Assembly: GCA_027619415.1 (NCBI GenBank)
Contig: JAQCFO010000011.1
Span: 1 to 50,688 of the forward strand
Source: Bacteroidota bacterium
GTDB taxonomy: Bacteria > Bacteroidota > Bacteroidia > Flavobacteriales > Flavobacteriaceae
Length of the DNA: 50,688 nucleotides
Direction: 5' to 3'
How positions within the stretch are numbered: the stretch's first letter is position 1; the number at the start of each line of letters is the position of its first letter. The notes beneath the pieces were generated by a model, which saw nothing but the letters and a program-made list of their open reading frames with translations, did not search any database and was not told where the DNA came from. The translations under genes and the position numbers were made by a program. This document shows positions 8,405 through 16,333 of the stretch, piece by piece.

Positions 8405-9200
8405 TTATAGCATTTATAAAAATAGTATTTCTAAAGAATGGGTCACTTTTGTTCATGGAGCAGGCGGGAGTTCGTCTATATGGTATAAACAGATTCGTGA
8501 CTATAAAAAACATTTTAATGTGTTGTTGCTAGACTTAAGAGGACATGGAAGATCTAAGTATAGCTTTAAAAATGTTTTCCAAGTGAGATATACATTTTCT
8601 TTCATTGCTAATGATATAATTAAAGTTTTAAAAACAGAAAAAATTAAAAGCTCACATTTTATAGGTATTTCTCTTGGAACAATTTTGATTAGACATATTG
8701 CGGAATATTACCCGAAAATGGTAAAGAGTATGATCCTGGGTGGGGCTGTTATGAAACTTAATTTTAGATCTCAGTTTTTAATGAAAATAGGTTCTGTTTT
8801 TAAATCTGTAGTTCCTTACATATGGATTTATAAATTACTTGCTTTTATTATAATGCCATATAAAAACCATAAAGAGTCTAGGATTCTTTTTATAAATGAA
8901 GCCAAAAAGCTTTATCAAAAAGAATTTATCAGATGGTTTAAGCTAACTTCTGAAGTAAACCCTTTGTTGAAACTTTTTAGACAGGTTGAATTATCTATAC
9001 CTACGCTTTATGTAATGGGGTCTGAAGATTATATGTTTTTAGAATCTATTAAAATATTATCTAAAGAGCATAAAAATTCAAAACTCTTAGTTGTCCCTAA
9101 TTGTGGACATGTTGTCAATGTAGAACAGCCTATTTTTTTTAACAATAAAACTATTGACTTTTTAAATGATTTAATTAGTTCTAAAAGTAAGAAGATTTAA
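8397..9200 (+). CDS. alpha/beta hydrolase
   Basis: A 267-residue alpha/beta-fold hydrolase with no signal peptide. The oxyanion loop is HGAGG (20-24), the nucleophile elbow GISLG gives Ser92, the acid is probably the Asp of GSEDYMF, and the histidine is in NCGHVVNVEQP. These match the large family of esterases and C-C hydrolases; the substrate cannot be read from sequence. The gene starts inside the pyrF end. Its stop shares the TTAA at 9197-9200 with the convergent amidohydrolase. Confidence 0.85.
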   Translation: MINYSIYKNSISKEWVTFVHGAGGSSSIWYKQIRDYKKHFNVLLLDLRGHGRSKYSFKNVFQVRYTFSFIANDIIKVLKTEKIKSSHFIGISLGTILIRHIAEYYPKMVKSMILGGAVMKLNFRSQFLMKIGSVFKSVVPYIWIYKLLAFIIMPYKNHKESRILFINEAKKLYQKEFIRWFKLTSEVNPLLKLFRQVELSIPTLYVMGSEDYMFLESIKILSKEHKNSKLLVVPNCGHVVNVEQPIFFNNKTIDFLNDLISSKSKKI

Positions 9201-10762
9201 TTTATTCCTGGTTGTTTTAATTCAAAACCTTCTTTTTCTTTAGCTTTTTTTACCATTTGTTTTACTTCGTTTAAAAGTTTTTTAGAATCGTAGATTATAC
9301 CATCTTTAACTGTATATTTCACTCCTCCAACTCTCGTGACTATATTTTTATCATTTAATTTAATTGCTCCAGTCCCATATAGAACTTTTAAATTTTCTAA
9401 TGGATTTTCTTCAATTATTAAAAAATCTGCCATTTTTCCAACTTCAACTGAACCAATTAATTTTTCAGCTCCTAAGGCTTCAGCACCATTTAATGTGGCA
9501 GCCCTTATAACTTCTAAAGGGTGAAACCCAGCTTCTCTTAGTAATTCTAACTCTCTTATATAGGCAAAACCATACAGTTGGTAAATAAAACCTGAATCTG
9601 ACCCAGCAGTAACTCTTCCTCCTCTGTTTTTGTATTCATTTATAAAAGTCATCCAAAGTTTGTAATTATTTTTCCATGCTACTTCTTGCTCAGTCCCCCA
9701 ATAATGCCAATAAGACCCGTGTGAAATTTTACTTGGCTCATAAAATCTCCAAAGAGAAGGCAAAGTGTAGTCTTCGTGCCATTCCGCTCTTCTTGCTCTG
9801 TGTAAATCTCTGCTTGCTTCATAAATGTTAAAGGTGGGATCTATTGTGAAATCTAAATCAATCAACTCGTTCATTACATTATTCCAGTGATCTGAATAGG
9901 GTTTAGCAGCTTGTCCCCAAAGCTTTCCTGCCTCTTCAAATCTGTGCTGTTCGTTTTGATAATTATAATTGGGCGGATAATTTTGAATCGTTCTATCAGA
10001 AAATAAAGCTTCGGGTAAACCATACCAGTGTTCCATTGTAGTTAAACCAGCTCTAGCAGAATTAAGTACATTCCATCTAGCTACACTCATTTGTGCATGA
10101 TGACAAGCAGACTTTAATCCAAGTTTTTTATTTTCATCAAGAGCAGCCTTCATTATATTTGGAGAAGATCCAAAAAATTTAATTCCATCAGCTCCTTTTT
10201 TTGCGTTATTTCTGACCCATTCTCTTGCTTCTTGGGGGTTATTTATATCAGCACCTGCTCCAAACCCAGTATATGAAAATATTCTAGGAGCTATAATTTC
10301 ATTTTTTTCACTTTTGTTTTTTAATTCTAAAGTAAAATCAACTCCACGGCCACTAGGTTCTCTTATTGTTGTGATTCCATGAGCTAGCCATAGCTTAAAA
10401 ACATATTCTGGGCTAGCGCCTTGTGAGTTTCCTCCTATATGACCATGCATATCAATAAGTCCAGGTAACAAATACATTCCAGTACAATCAATTTCAAAAC
10501 CATCTTTTTCAAGTTTAGGCCCTTTTCTATTGGTTTTAATACCCGGAAAACCAATTGTTTGAATTTTTGTAATGATGTTGTTTTTTACAACTATATCAAC
10601 AGGTCCCAATGGAGGAGCTCCATTTCCATTAATTAATGTTACCCCTCTTATTATTAATTGATTGAATGGGCCTTGGCTTGTGTTATTTTGAGAATTAATA
10701 CAAAAAAACTGCAATGTGAAAAATATAACACATTGCAGTTTTATGAAGTTTATTTTTTTCAT
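9197..10762 (-). CDS. exported amidohydrolase, metal-dependent
   Basis: A 521-residue protein with a signal peptide (about residues 1-24, ending near INSQ), so probably periplasmic or surface-bound. The amidohydrolase superfamily fold is shown by the metal pair His106 and His108 in DMHGHIGG, GADGIKFFG with a candidate carboxylated lysine, HH in SACHHAQ, TMEHWYG, and the metal aspartate in TAGSDSGF. The C-terminus has the usual GKMADFLII strand. Relatives include imidazolonepropionase-like and prolidase-like enzymes; the substrate is unknown. It follows amt by 35 bases on the same strand. Oddly, codons 7-20 form a perfect terminator hairpin (10702-10742). No alternative ATG keeps a signal peptide, so this start is retained. 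Confidence 0.87.
   Translation of the reverse strand: MKKINFIKLQCVIFFTLQFFCINSQNNTSQGPFNQLIIRGVTLINGNGAPPLGPVDIVVKNNIITKIQTIGFPGIKTNRKGPKLEKDGFEIDCTGMYLLPGLIDMHGHIGGNSQGASPEYVFKLWLAHGITTIREPSGRGVDFTLELKNKSEKNEIIAPRIFSYTGFGAGADINNPQEAREWVRNNAKKGADGIKFFGSSPNIMKAALDENKKLGLKSACHHAQMSVARWNVLNSARAGLTTMEHWYGLPEALFSDRTIQNYPPNYNYQNEQHRFEEAGKLWGQAAKPYSDHWNNVMNELIDLDFTIDPTFNIYEASRDLHRARRAEWHEDYTLPSLWRFYEPSKISHGSYWHYWGTEQEVAWKNNYKLWMTFINEYKNRGGRVTAGSDSGFIYQLYGFAYIRELELLREAGFHPLEVIRAATLNGAEALGAEKLIGSVEVGKMADFLIIEENPLENLKVLYGTGAIKLNDKNIVTRVGGVKYTVKDGIIYDSKKLLNEVKQMVKKAKEKEGFELKQPGIN
10702..10742 (-). terminator. intrinsic terminator-like hairpin inside the amidohydrolase start
   Basis: Reading the minus strand, AAAACTGCAATGTG (10742-10729) pairs perfectly over 14 bp with its complement at 10718-10705, around a 10-base loop. 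The stem ends in a run of seven T (10708-10702). It lies 55 bases past the amt stop codon, where a terminator for the porin-PII-amt operon is expected. It also lies inside amidohydrolase codons 7-20. It may end amt transcripts or act as an attenuator for the amidohydrolase. Confidence 0.8.
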
Positions 10763-10797
10763 GAAAATTAATTTTACATGAAAATAGTTATAATTAT

Positions 10798-12027
10798 TTA
10801 ATTTATAGAAAAATCACCATAAGCTCTAGTTCCATGTTCTGCTATATCTAAACCTTCTTCTTCTTCTTTTGCATCTACTCTTAACCCTACTATTGATTTT
10901 GCAGACAGTGTAATAATTGTAGCACATACAACACAAAATAAACCAGCAATTCCAACGCATGCTAATTGAACCATAAACTGATTAAATCCTGCCATTTCCC
11001 CAAAAATACCAACTGCTAGAGTCCCCCATATTCCGCAAAATAGGTGAACAGGAATTGCTCCAACAGGATCATCTAATTTGCATTTATCTAATAATGAAAC
11101 AGAAAGAACAACAATTATCCCAGCGATTAAACCAATTAATATTGCTGAAGTTGGTAGCATTTGATCTGCTCCTGCAGTTATTCCAACAAGACCTCCTAAA
11201 ATACCGTTCATAAACATAGTTAAATCAAGGTTTTTGAATAAAATTCTAGAAAATACTGCAGCTCCAATTCCTCCAGCGGCTGCTGCTAAACAAGTGGTTA
11301 CTAAGGTAAGTGAAGTTAAAGATGGATCAGCTGAAAGCACAGATCCTCCGTTAAATCCAAACCATCCAAGCCATAAAATTAATACTCCAGCTGCTGAAAG
11401 AGGTAAGTTAGAGCCTGGAATCGCTAAAGGTTTTCCATTGGAATCAAATTTACCTTTTCTTGCTCCAAGAAAATAAATTACGACTAAAGCTCCCCATCCT
11501 CCAACAGAATGTACAAGAGTAGAACCTGCAAAATCATAGAATCCGAATCCTTCTGTAAATGTACTGAAAAACCCACCTCCCCATTGCCAAGACCCTACAA
11601 TAGGATAAACAATTACAACGTATATGATTGTAATTAAGATAAATGAATTTATTTTAATTCTTTCAGCTACAGCACCAGAAATTATAGTAGCTGCAGTTGC
11701 GGCAAACATACCTTGGAAAAGAAAATCTGTCCAGTAAGTATAACCTTCGTTATATGAAAGGTCCGTTGCGGCTGCTGAATCAAGTCCAGTAACAATAGTT
11801 CCAAGAACTCCTTCTATTATCCATTCACTAGGATACATTAGATTAAATCCTACTAAACAGTAAACGATTAACCCCGATGTGATTACGAAAAAGTTTTTAA
11901 ATAATATATTGATAGTGTTTTTTTGTCTTGTAAGTCCAATTTCTAGAAATGAAAATCCTAAGTGCATAAAAAACACAAGAGCAGTACAGATCATCATCCA
12001 TACATTGTTAATAGTTAATAATTCCAT
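10798..12027 (-). CDS. amt: ammonium transporter
   Basis: A 409-residue Amt/MEP/Rh channel of the inner membrane with about eleven hydrophobic helices. The twin pore histidines are visible in TLVHSVGGW and PVHLFCGIWG. DFAGSTLVH and the GWFGFNGGS stretch are family signatures. The protein starts directly with the first transmembrane helix, with no cleaved signal. The PII gene lies 11 bases upstream, the usual glnK-amt pairing in which PII blocks the channel when nitrogen is plentiful. A terminator-like hairpin lies 55 bases past the stop. Confidence 0.95.
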   Translation of the reverse strand: MELLTINNVWMMICTALVFFMHLGFSFLEIGLTRQKNTINILFKNFFVITSGLIVYCLVGFNLMYPSEWIIEGVLGTIVTGLDSAAATDLSYNEGYTYWTDFLFQGMFAATAATIISGAVAERIKINSFILITIIYVVIVYPIVGSWQWGGGFFSTFTEGFGFYDFAGSTLVHSVGGWGALVVIYFLGARKGKFDSNGKPLAIPGSNLPLSAAGVLILWLGWFGFNGGSVLSADPSLTSLTLVTTCLAAAAGGIGAAVFSRILFKNLDLTMFMNGILGGLVGITAGADQMLPTSAILIGLIAGIIVVLSVSLLDKCKLDDPVGAIPVHLFCGIWGTLAVGIFGEMAGFNQFMVQLACVGIAGLFCVVCATIITLSAKSIVGLRVDAKEEEEGLDIAEHGTRAYGDFSIN

Positions 12028-12038
12028 AATATTTTAGT

Positions 12039-12377
12039 TTAATTTAATGATGTATTACCATATTCCTTTGTTCTTATTCTGTAAGCTTCTTCAACTGGAA
12101 GAATAAATATTTTTCCATCTCCAACTTCTCCTGTGTAGGCAGATTCAAGTATGGCGTTTACTGTCCTCTCTACGAAAGGCTCAGAAACTATAATTGATAA
12201 ATATCTTCTTTGAATGTCTGTAGTGCTATAGGTAACGCCTCTATAAACGTGACCTTCTTTTTCATTCCCTACTCCAGTTACATCCCAGTAGGAAAAGAAA
12301 TTCACTTCCACATTGAGTAGAGCTTTTTTTACATTTGAAAATTTTGATTTTCGAATAATTGCTTCAATTTTTTTCAT
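12039..12377 (-). CDS. glnK: PII nitrogen regulatory protein (GlnK/GlnB family)
   Basis: A 112-residue trimeric signal protein that senses ATP/ADP and 2-oxoglutarate. It keeps the family start MKKIEAIIRKSK and the C-terminal GEVGDGKIFILPVEE and YRIRT segments. The T-loop keeps a tyrosine where E. coli has Tyr51 (Tyr50 here, in YRGVTYS). The loop base differs: E. coli has GFGRQKG with Gln39 as a 2-oxoglutarate/Mg ligand, while this protein has GVGNEKEG with Glu39, and the loop is one residue shorter. Sensing may therefore differ. It is placed between the porin and amt genes and probably controls Amt. Confidence 0.93.
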   Translation of the reverse strand: MKKIEAIIRKSKFSNVKKALLNVEVNFFSYWDVTGVGNEKEGHVYRGVTYSTTDIQRRYLSIIVSEPFVERTVNAILESAYTGEVGDGKIFILPVEEAYRIRTKEYGNTSLN

Positions 12378-12402
12378 ATTATATTTTTAAGTTAATGTTG
12401 AG

Positions 12403-13074
12403 TTAAAAGCTCATTCCAAATACAAGAAATGCTGCTTCGCTGTCGTGGTTATAAATAAATGATCCTGATACTGGTAATGAATATTCTTCAGTTATTTTAA
12501 TATCTTTTGATCCCCCAAAAGATAAATTGACTAAACCACTGTCTCCACTTGCATAAAAAGCATCTTTACTGTCGCTTCCGAACCCTATGCCAATATCAAC
12601 AGCTCCTAATGGAAATGCCGCCTCAATATATAAGGCTTCAGCATCAGTGAAATATCCAACGGTTACTCCTACTGGGCCTAGATCGGCAGATCCTGAAATT
12701 TCCATCCAATCACTATCAAATAATCCAGGATTTCCAGCTCCATATGTTCCATCGTTTGTTGGGAAAGAATAATTAGTTACCGTAAGTGCTAATGGACCAA
12801 AATCATAACTGACCCATAAATCAAGTTCATTACCACCTCCGCTAGCAGTTGTAGGGAAACTTCCCCAAATACCGCCAGTTAAAGATCCAGAACCAAGTTC
12901 CAACCAAGGTTGAATATGAGCTCCAGAACCGAATTGAGTTCCTCTCCATACATAGGAACTTACAACATCAGCTCCTATGTCTTGTGCATTTGAGGTATTT
13001 GTGTTAAATAATGTAAAAACACATGCTAATACAGCAGTAGTGATCATTAATCTTTTTTTTCTAAAATCTTTCAT
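12403..13074 (-). CDS. TorF/Gcw_chp-type putative outer membrane porin
   Basis: A 223-residue exported protein with an N-terminal signal peptide (about 1-30, ending NTSNAQ). The mature part opens with DIGADVVSSYVWRG. Alternating short beta strands, many Gly and aromatic residues, and a C-terminal phenylalanine (VFGMSF) point to an outer membrane beta barrel. I recognise the TorF/Gcw_chp family start (VSSYVWRG). It heads the minus-strand run porin, PII, amt, so it may help ammonium or another nitrogen compound cross the outer membrane; that role is inferred from context. A -7-like box TAGATTTG lies upstream (13131-13124). Confidence 0.8.
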   Translation of the reverse strand: MKDFRKKRLMITTAVLACVFTLFNTNTSNAQDIGADVVSSYVWRGTQFGSGAHIQPWLELGSGSLTGGIWGSFPTTASGGGNELDLWVSYDFGPLALTVTNYSFPTNDGTYGAGNPGLFDSDWMEISGSADLGPVGVTVGYFTDAEALYIEAAFPLGAVDIGIGFGSDSKDAFYASGDSGLVNLSFGGSKDIKITEEYSLPVSGSFIYNHDSEAAFLVFGMSF

Positions 13075-13123
13075 ATATTAAATTATTATTAGTTAGGAAT
13101 ACTTTTTTATAAAATATTCACAT

Positions 13124-13131
13124 CAAATCTA
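13124..13131 (-). promoter_or_regulatory. candidate -7 promoter box for the porin-PII-amt operon
   Basis: On the minus strand TAGATTTG matches TAnnTTTG, about 50 bases before the porin ATG. No clear TTTG lies 19 bases further up. The 203-base gap 13075-13277 shows nothing else beyond a weak all-AT hairpin at 13172-13189. Confidence 0.35.
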
Positions 13132-13277
13132 AGTAAATGACCAATTATTATTAAAGAAAATAATGAAATGCTATTAATTTTTATTAATACTGTAATTTAG
13201 GGTAGGTATTTTTTTTATAAAAATAAAATAGTGTGGGTAAAAATATTGTTTTCACAAATTTCAAATAGATAGAAAAG

Positions 13278-13643
13278 TTATTTCACAAGCTGCAGACCAA
13301 CAAAAATTGCTGAAAAACCTAGTACAAGAGAAATTAATGTATAAAGGAATAGTAGACTAAGCTCTCCACTTTTTATAAATTCTATATTTTCGTAAGCAAA
13401 TGTTGAAAATGTAGTTAAGCCTCCGCAAAAACCAGTTGCAAGTAAGATCGTTTGAGGAGAGTTTAAATGATTGTTTTTAATCGCATAGCCTAGAACTAGA
13501 CCTAGAATAAAACATCCGATGACATTTGAAATTAGTGTAGAGGAAGGGAATTTATAATAGCTAAAAATGGATATTTTGGAAATTAAATATCGAAATACGC
13601 TTCCAAGTCCTCCACCTAAAAAAATTAACAAAAATTGTTTCAT
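13278..13643 (-). CDS. crcB: fluoride efflux channel CrcB/Fluc
   Basis: A 121-residue four-helix membrane protein that exports fluoride as a dual-topology dimer. Family marks are GGGLGSVFRY near the start, SNVIGCFILG, and GFCGGLTTFSTFAYE with the phenylalanine box. I chose ATG at 13643 because the upstream extension is not hydrophobic in the right pattern and overlaps the preceding gene. With that start, the ATG overlaps the stop of the small upstream membrane gene as ATGA, so translation is probably coupled. Only one crcB copy is seen here, fitting a homodimer. No fluoride riboswitch is visible in the short leader. Confidence 0.93.
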   Translation of the reverse strand: MKQFLLIFLGGGLGSVFRYLISKISIFSYYKFPSSTLISNVIGCFILGLVLGYAIKNNHLNSPQTILLATGFCGGLTTFSTFAYENIEFIKSGELSLLFLYTLISLVLGFSAIFVGLQLVK

Positions 13644-13828
13644 GATACACTTAGTTTTTTTAAAACAACTAACAAAAAAACGAAGGAAAGAAAACCAATT
13701 ATAACCCACCTAATTCCTTTGTAAGAACCTTTTAGTTTTTTTAAATCTTTTTTATAACTAATAGTTATTGCTATTGTAAAAACAACAAAGAATATAATAG
13801 CGAAAAGAAATTGACCATTACTAAACAT
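13640..13828 (-). CDS. small two-helix membrane protein coupled to crcB
   Basis: A 62-residue protein with two strong hydrophobic segments (about residues 7-24 and 40-57) joined by a lysine-rich loop (YKKDLKKLKGSYKG). The positive loop predicts a hairpin with both ends outside. I do not recognise the family. It looks real because it has a -7-like box close upstream (13853-13846), its stop overlaps the crcB start as ATGA, and its composition is that of a membrane protein. Its role may be linked to the channel or purely operonic. Confidence 0.65.
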   Translation of the reverse strand: MFSNGQFLFAIIFFVVFTIAITISYKKDLKKLKGSYKGIRWVIIGFLSFVFLLVVLKKLSVS

Positions 13829-13845
13829 ATTTATTTATTTTAGAT

Positions 13846-13880
13846 CAAAAATAACATTAAATAAATTATGAAACACCAAA
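13846..13880 (-). promoter_or_regulatory. candidate promoter of the small membrane protein-crcB pair
   Basis: On the minus strand TTTG (13880-13877), a 23-base spacer, then TATTTTTG (13853-13846) precede the ATG at 13828. The spacer is longer than the usual 19. The -33 box lies inside the start of the divergent MazG-like gene. Confidence 0.4.
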
Positions 13881-14251
13881 TTGATTCTGTTAAAAAATTT
13901 CATGAAGTTTATAAGTTAGGTTATAAAAATTCTCCGTCAGTAGACTTAGATCATGACAAGCTACAATTAAGGCACAGTTTAATGAGTGAAGAAAATGACG
14001 AATATTTAGAAGCAGCAAAAAATAACGATATAATTGAAGTAGCAGATGCGCTTGGAGATATGTTATATATATTGTGTGGAACAATAATAGAACACGGCAT
14101 GCAAAATAAAATTGAAGAAGTTTTTGACGAAATTCAAAAAAGTAATATGAGTAAATTAGGTTCAGATGGAAAACCTATTTACAGACAAGATGGCAAGGTA
14201 ATGAAGGGTCCAAATTACTTCAAGCCTAATATTTTAAAAATATTGAGTTAA
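13868..14251 (+). CDS. MazG-like nucleoside triphosphate pyrophosphohydrolase
   Basis: A 127-residue all-alpha NTP pyrophosphatase. Acidic metal-binding residues occur as EENDEY and, one helix later, EVADALGDMLY, matching the EExxE and ExxD pattern of MazG, dUTPase and PRA-PH relatives. It probably cleaves a (d)NTP to the monophosphate and pyrophosphate; a house-cleaning role is usual, but the substrate is not readable. The C-terminus KPIYRQDGKVMKGPNYF is typical of the short phage and bacterial subfamily. Its stop shares TTAA (14248-14251) with convergent ilvE. Confidence 0.82.
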   Translation: MKHQIDSVKKFHEVYKLGYKNSPSVDLDHDKLQLRHSLMSEENDEYLEAAKNNDIIEVADALGDMLYILCGTIIEHGMQNKIEEVFDEIQKSNMSKLGSDGKPIYRQDGKVMKGPNYFKPNILKILS

Positions 14252-15300
14252 GCTTCCACTCTCCAATTAAAAGGATCGTCAGAAATATTATACTGTATAT
14301 CATTTAATTTTTTCTTCAAAAAAATTGAAAAAGGATTTTCAATTTTTGGTAAATCATATTTTTTATCATTATAACCAAAACCAATAATAGGTAATACTAC
14401 TACAGCAGTTCCACTTCCGAAAATTTCTTTAAGCTGTCCGTTTTTTTGTGCATGAATTATTTCAGATACTTTAATAGGTCTAACTTCGATTTTTATACCT
14501 TCTTTTTTAGCAACTTCAATTAGACTTTTTCTTGTTATTCCATCTAAAATACTATCGCTAGTTGGAGCAGTTAACAAAGTGTCTCCAATTCTAAAAAATA
14601 AGTTCATGGTTCCTGCTTCTTCTATATATTCGTGATTATTGGAGTCTGTCCAAATTATTTGTTGAAAACCTTCTTTTCTTGCTAAAATTGTTGGGTAAAA
14701 TTGAGCAGCATAATTTCCTGCTGCTTTTGCATATCCAACCCCACCTTTTGAAGCTCTACTAAAAGATTTTTCGATTTTAACTTTTACATCACCATTATAA
14801 TATGTGTTTGCTGGAGCACAAATTATCATAAACTTGTATTCGTCGGATTCAGTAGCAATTACACTTGCCTGATCAGCAAAAATAAATGGTCTTATATAAA
14901 GTGAATTTCCTATTCCAGGCTTCACCCAATCTTTATCTAATTCTATAAGTTTAGTTAAACCCTCCATAAATATTTCTTCAGGAATACCTGGCATAGCTAA
15001 TCTTTCAGACGATTTAACTATTCTATCGTGATTATCTTTTGGTCTAAATAACCAAATTTTATCATTTTGATCTTTATAAGCTTTCATCCCTTCGAAACAA
15101 GCTTGTCCATAATGAAAAACTCGAGCAGATGGACTGATTGAAATTGGTTGATAAGGTTTTATTTCGGGATTGGTCCATTCCTTATTTTTAAATGAACATA
15201 CAAACATATGATCTGTAAAAACACCACCAAAAGTTAAATTATCAAAATCAACATTTGATATATTAGATTTTTCTATTTTTTTAATTTTCATAACAAACAA
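14248..15300 (-). CDS. ilvE: branched-chain amino acid aminotransferase
   Basis: A 350-residue PLP enzyme of fold type IV that moves amino groups between glutamate and the keto acids of Leu, Ile and Val. The PLP lysine is Lys192 in GYAKAAGNY. HYGQACFEGMKAY, YIRPF, EEAGTMNLFF and DGITRKSLIEVA are family marks. Length fits the longer eukaryote-like class II form. Translation could begin at residue 1 or at Met4 (15291); the homology region starts later, so this is open. It shares its TTAA stop with the MazG-like gene. Confidence 0.94.
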   Translation of the reverse strand: MFVMKIKKIEKSNISNVDFDNLTFGGVFTDHMFVCSFKNKEWTNPEIKPYQPISISPSARVFHYGQACFEGMKAYKDQNDKIWLFRPKDNHDRIVKSSERLAMPGIPEEIFMEGLTKLIELDKDWVKPGIGNSLYIRPFIFADQASVIATESDEYKFMIICAPANTYYNGDVKVKIEKSFSRASKGGVGYAKAAGNYAAQFYPTILARKEGFQQIIWTDSNNHEYIEEAGTMNLFFRIGDTLLTAPTSDSILDGITRKSLIEVAKKEGIKIEVRPIKVSEIIHAQKNGQLKEIFGSGTAVVVLPIIGFGYNDKKYDLPKIENPFSIFLKKKLNDIQYNISDDPFNWRVEA

Positions 15301-15331
15301 TTGTTATTAGTAAAATTACAAATTAACTTTG
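15301..15331 (+). promoter_or_regulatory. candidate promoter of the TIGR01777 epimerase gene
   Basis: TTG at 15301-15303, a 20-base spacer, then TAACTTTG (15324-15331), an exact TAnnTTTG. The ATG follows at 15357. Confidence 0.5.
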
Positions 15332-15356
15332 TAATTTAATTTAAATAACAATAATA

Positions 15357-16265
15357 ATGAGATTTTTGATTGCTGGTGCAACAGGACTAATTGGCAAAAG
15401 ATTGTTGAGTGTTATTTCTGACAGAAAACATGAGGTGAGTATTTTAACTACTAATAAAGATTTAAACCAATCTAGCGATTACTTTAACGTTTTTTATTGG
15501 AATCCAGAATTAGGTTTTATAGATGAAAATTGCATTAATGAAGTTGATATAATTATTAATCTTGCAGGATCGCCTATAGCTCAGCTTTGGACTAGAAATG
15601 CAAAAAAATCTATTTTACAAAGTAGAGTAAGATCAATAGAGTTGTTGAATAAAGCTATTTTAAATAATAGGAATTCCAAAGTCAAGCAATTTATTTGTGC
15701 TTCAGCAATTGGATTATATAAATCTGATTCAAATATTATACATGATGAAAAATCAAAAGAATTTTCTAATTCATTTTTAGCAGATACTGTGATTAAATGG
15801 GAGAATGCTTGTGATGTATTTAAAAATTCAAATATAAATGTAGTTAAAATTAGAATTGGCTTAGTATTATCGTTAAATGGAGGGTTGTTAAAACCAATGG
15901 TAATGTCATCTAAGTTTTTTGCAGGAACTTGGTTTGGTAAAGGCTTAAACATTTACTCTTGGATTCATGTTTTTGATGTTGTAAGTGCTATATTGTTTTT
16001 AGTTAAAAAAAACAGTAGCGGTATATATAATTTAGTTGCTCCAAATCCAGTTAATAGCAAGAATTTTATGTTAGAGATATCTAATAAACTGAATAGACGT
16101 ATTGTATTACCTTCTATTCCTTTAAAGCTTATTAAAATGCTTACTGGAAAGATGTCTGAGCTATTGATTTTTAGTCAAAACGTTAGTTGTGAAAAAATTA
16201 TCAAAGAAGGATTTAAATATGAATTTAAAGACCTTAACTCAGCCCTGGAAGATTTATTAAAATAA
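15357..16265 (+). CDS. TIGR01777 family epimerase (YfcH-like)
   Basis: A 302-residue NAD(P)-binding extended short-chain dehydrogenase-like protein. The Rossmann motif GATGLIGKRL lies at residues 7-16. NLAGSPIAQLWTRNAKKSILQSR and the GLVLSLNGGLLKPM segment are marks of the TIGR01777/YfcH group. These proteins are widespread and their reaction is unknown; YfcH in E. coli is non-essential. The gene stands alone with its own candidate promoter and lies 68 bases before grpE. Confidence 0.88.
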   Translation: MRFLIAGATGLIGKRLLSVISDRKHEVSILTTNKDLNQSSDYFNVFYWNPELGFIDENCINEVDIIINLAGSPIAQLWTRNAKKSILQSRVRSIELLNKAILNNRNSKVKQFICASAIGLYKSDSNIIHDEKSKEFSNSFLADTVIKWENACDVFKNSNINVVKIRIGLVLSLNGGLLKPMVMSSKFFAGTWFGKGLNIYSWIHVFDVVSAILFLVKKNSSGIYNLVAPNPVNSKNFMLEISNKLNRRIVLPSIPLKLIKMLTGKMSELLIFSQNVSCEKIIKEGFKYEFKDLNSALEDLLK

Positions 16266-16276
16266 TTTGATGACAT

Positions 16277-16309
16277 TTTGACATTTTTACAAAATTGGCA
16301 GTACTTTTG
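16277..16309 (+). promoter_or_regulatory. promoter of grpE-dnaJ
   Basis: TTTG (16277-16280), a 21-base spacer, then TACTTTTG (16302-16309) fit the Bacteroidota housekeeping sigma consensus. The grpE ATG is at 16334. No CIRCE inverted repeat is seen, so control by HrcA is not supported. Confidence 0.65.
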
Positions 16310-16333
16310 CAAATATTCTAAAAAAATGAAAAG

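Noticed and set aside
13644-13709. N-terminal extension of CrcB
   Set aside because: It overlaps the small membrane gene; the ATG at 13643 starts the family homology exactly.
13829-13867. Possible fluoride riboswitch before the crcB pair
   Set aside because: The gap is under 40 bases and shows none of the conserved crcB-motif sequence.
16266-16333. CIRCE heat-shock operator before grpE
   Set aside because: No TTAGCACTC inverted repeat is present; only a normal promoter and a short TGACATTT direct repeat.
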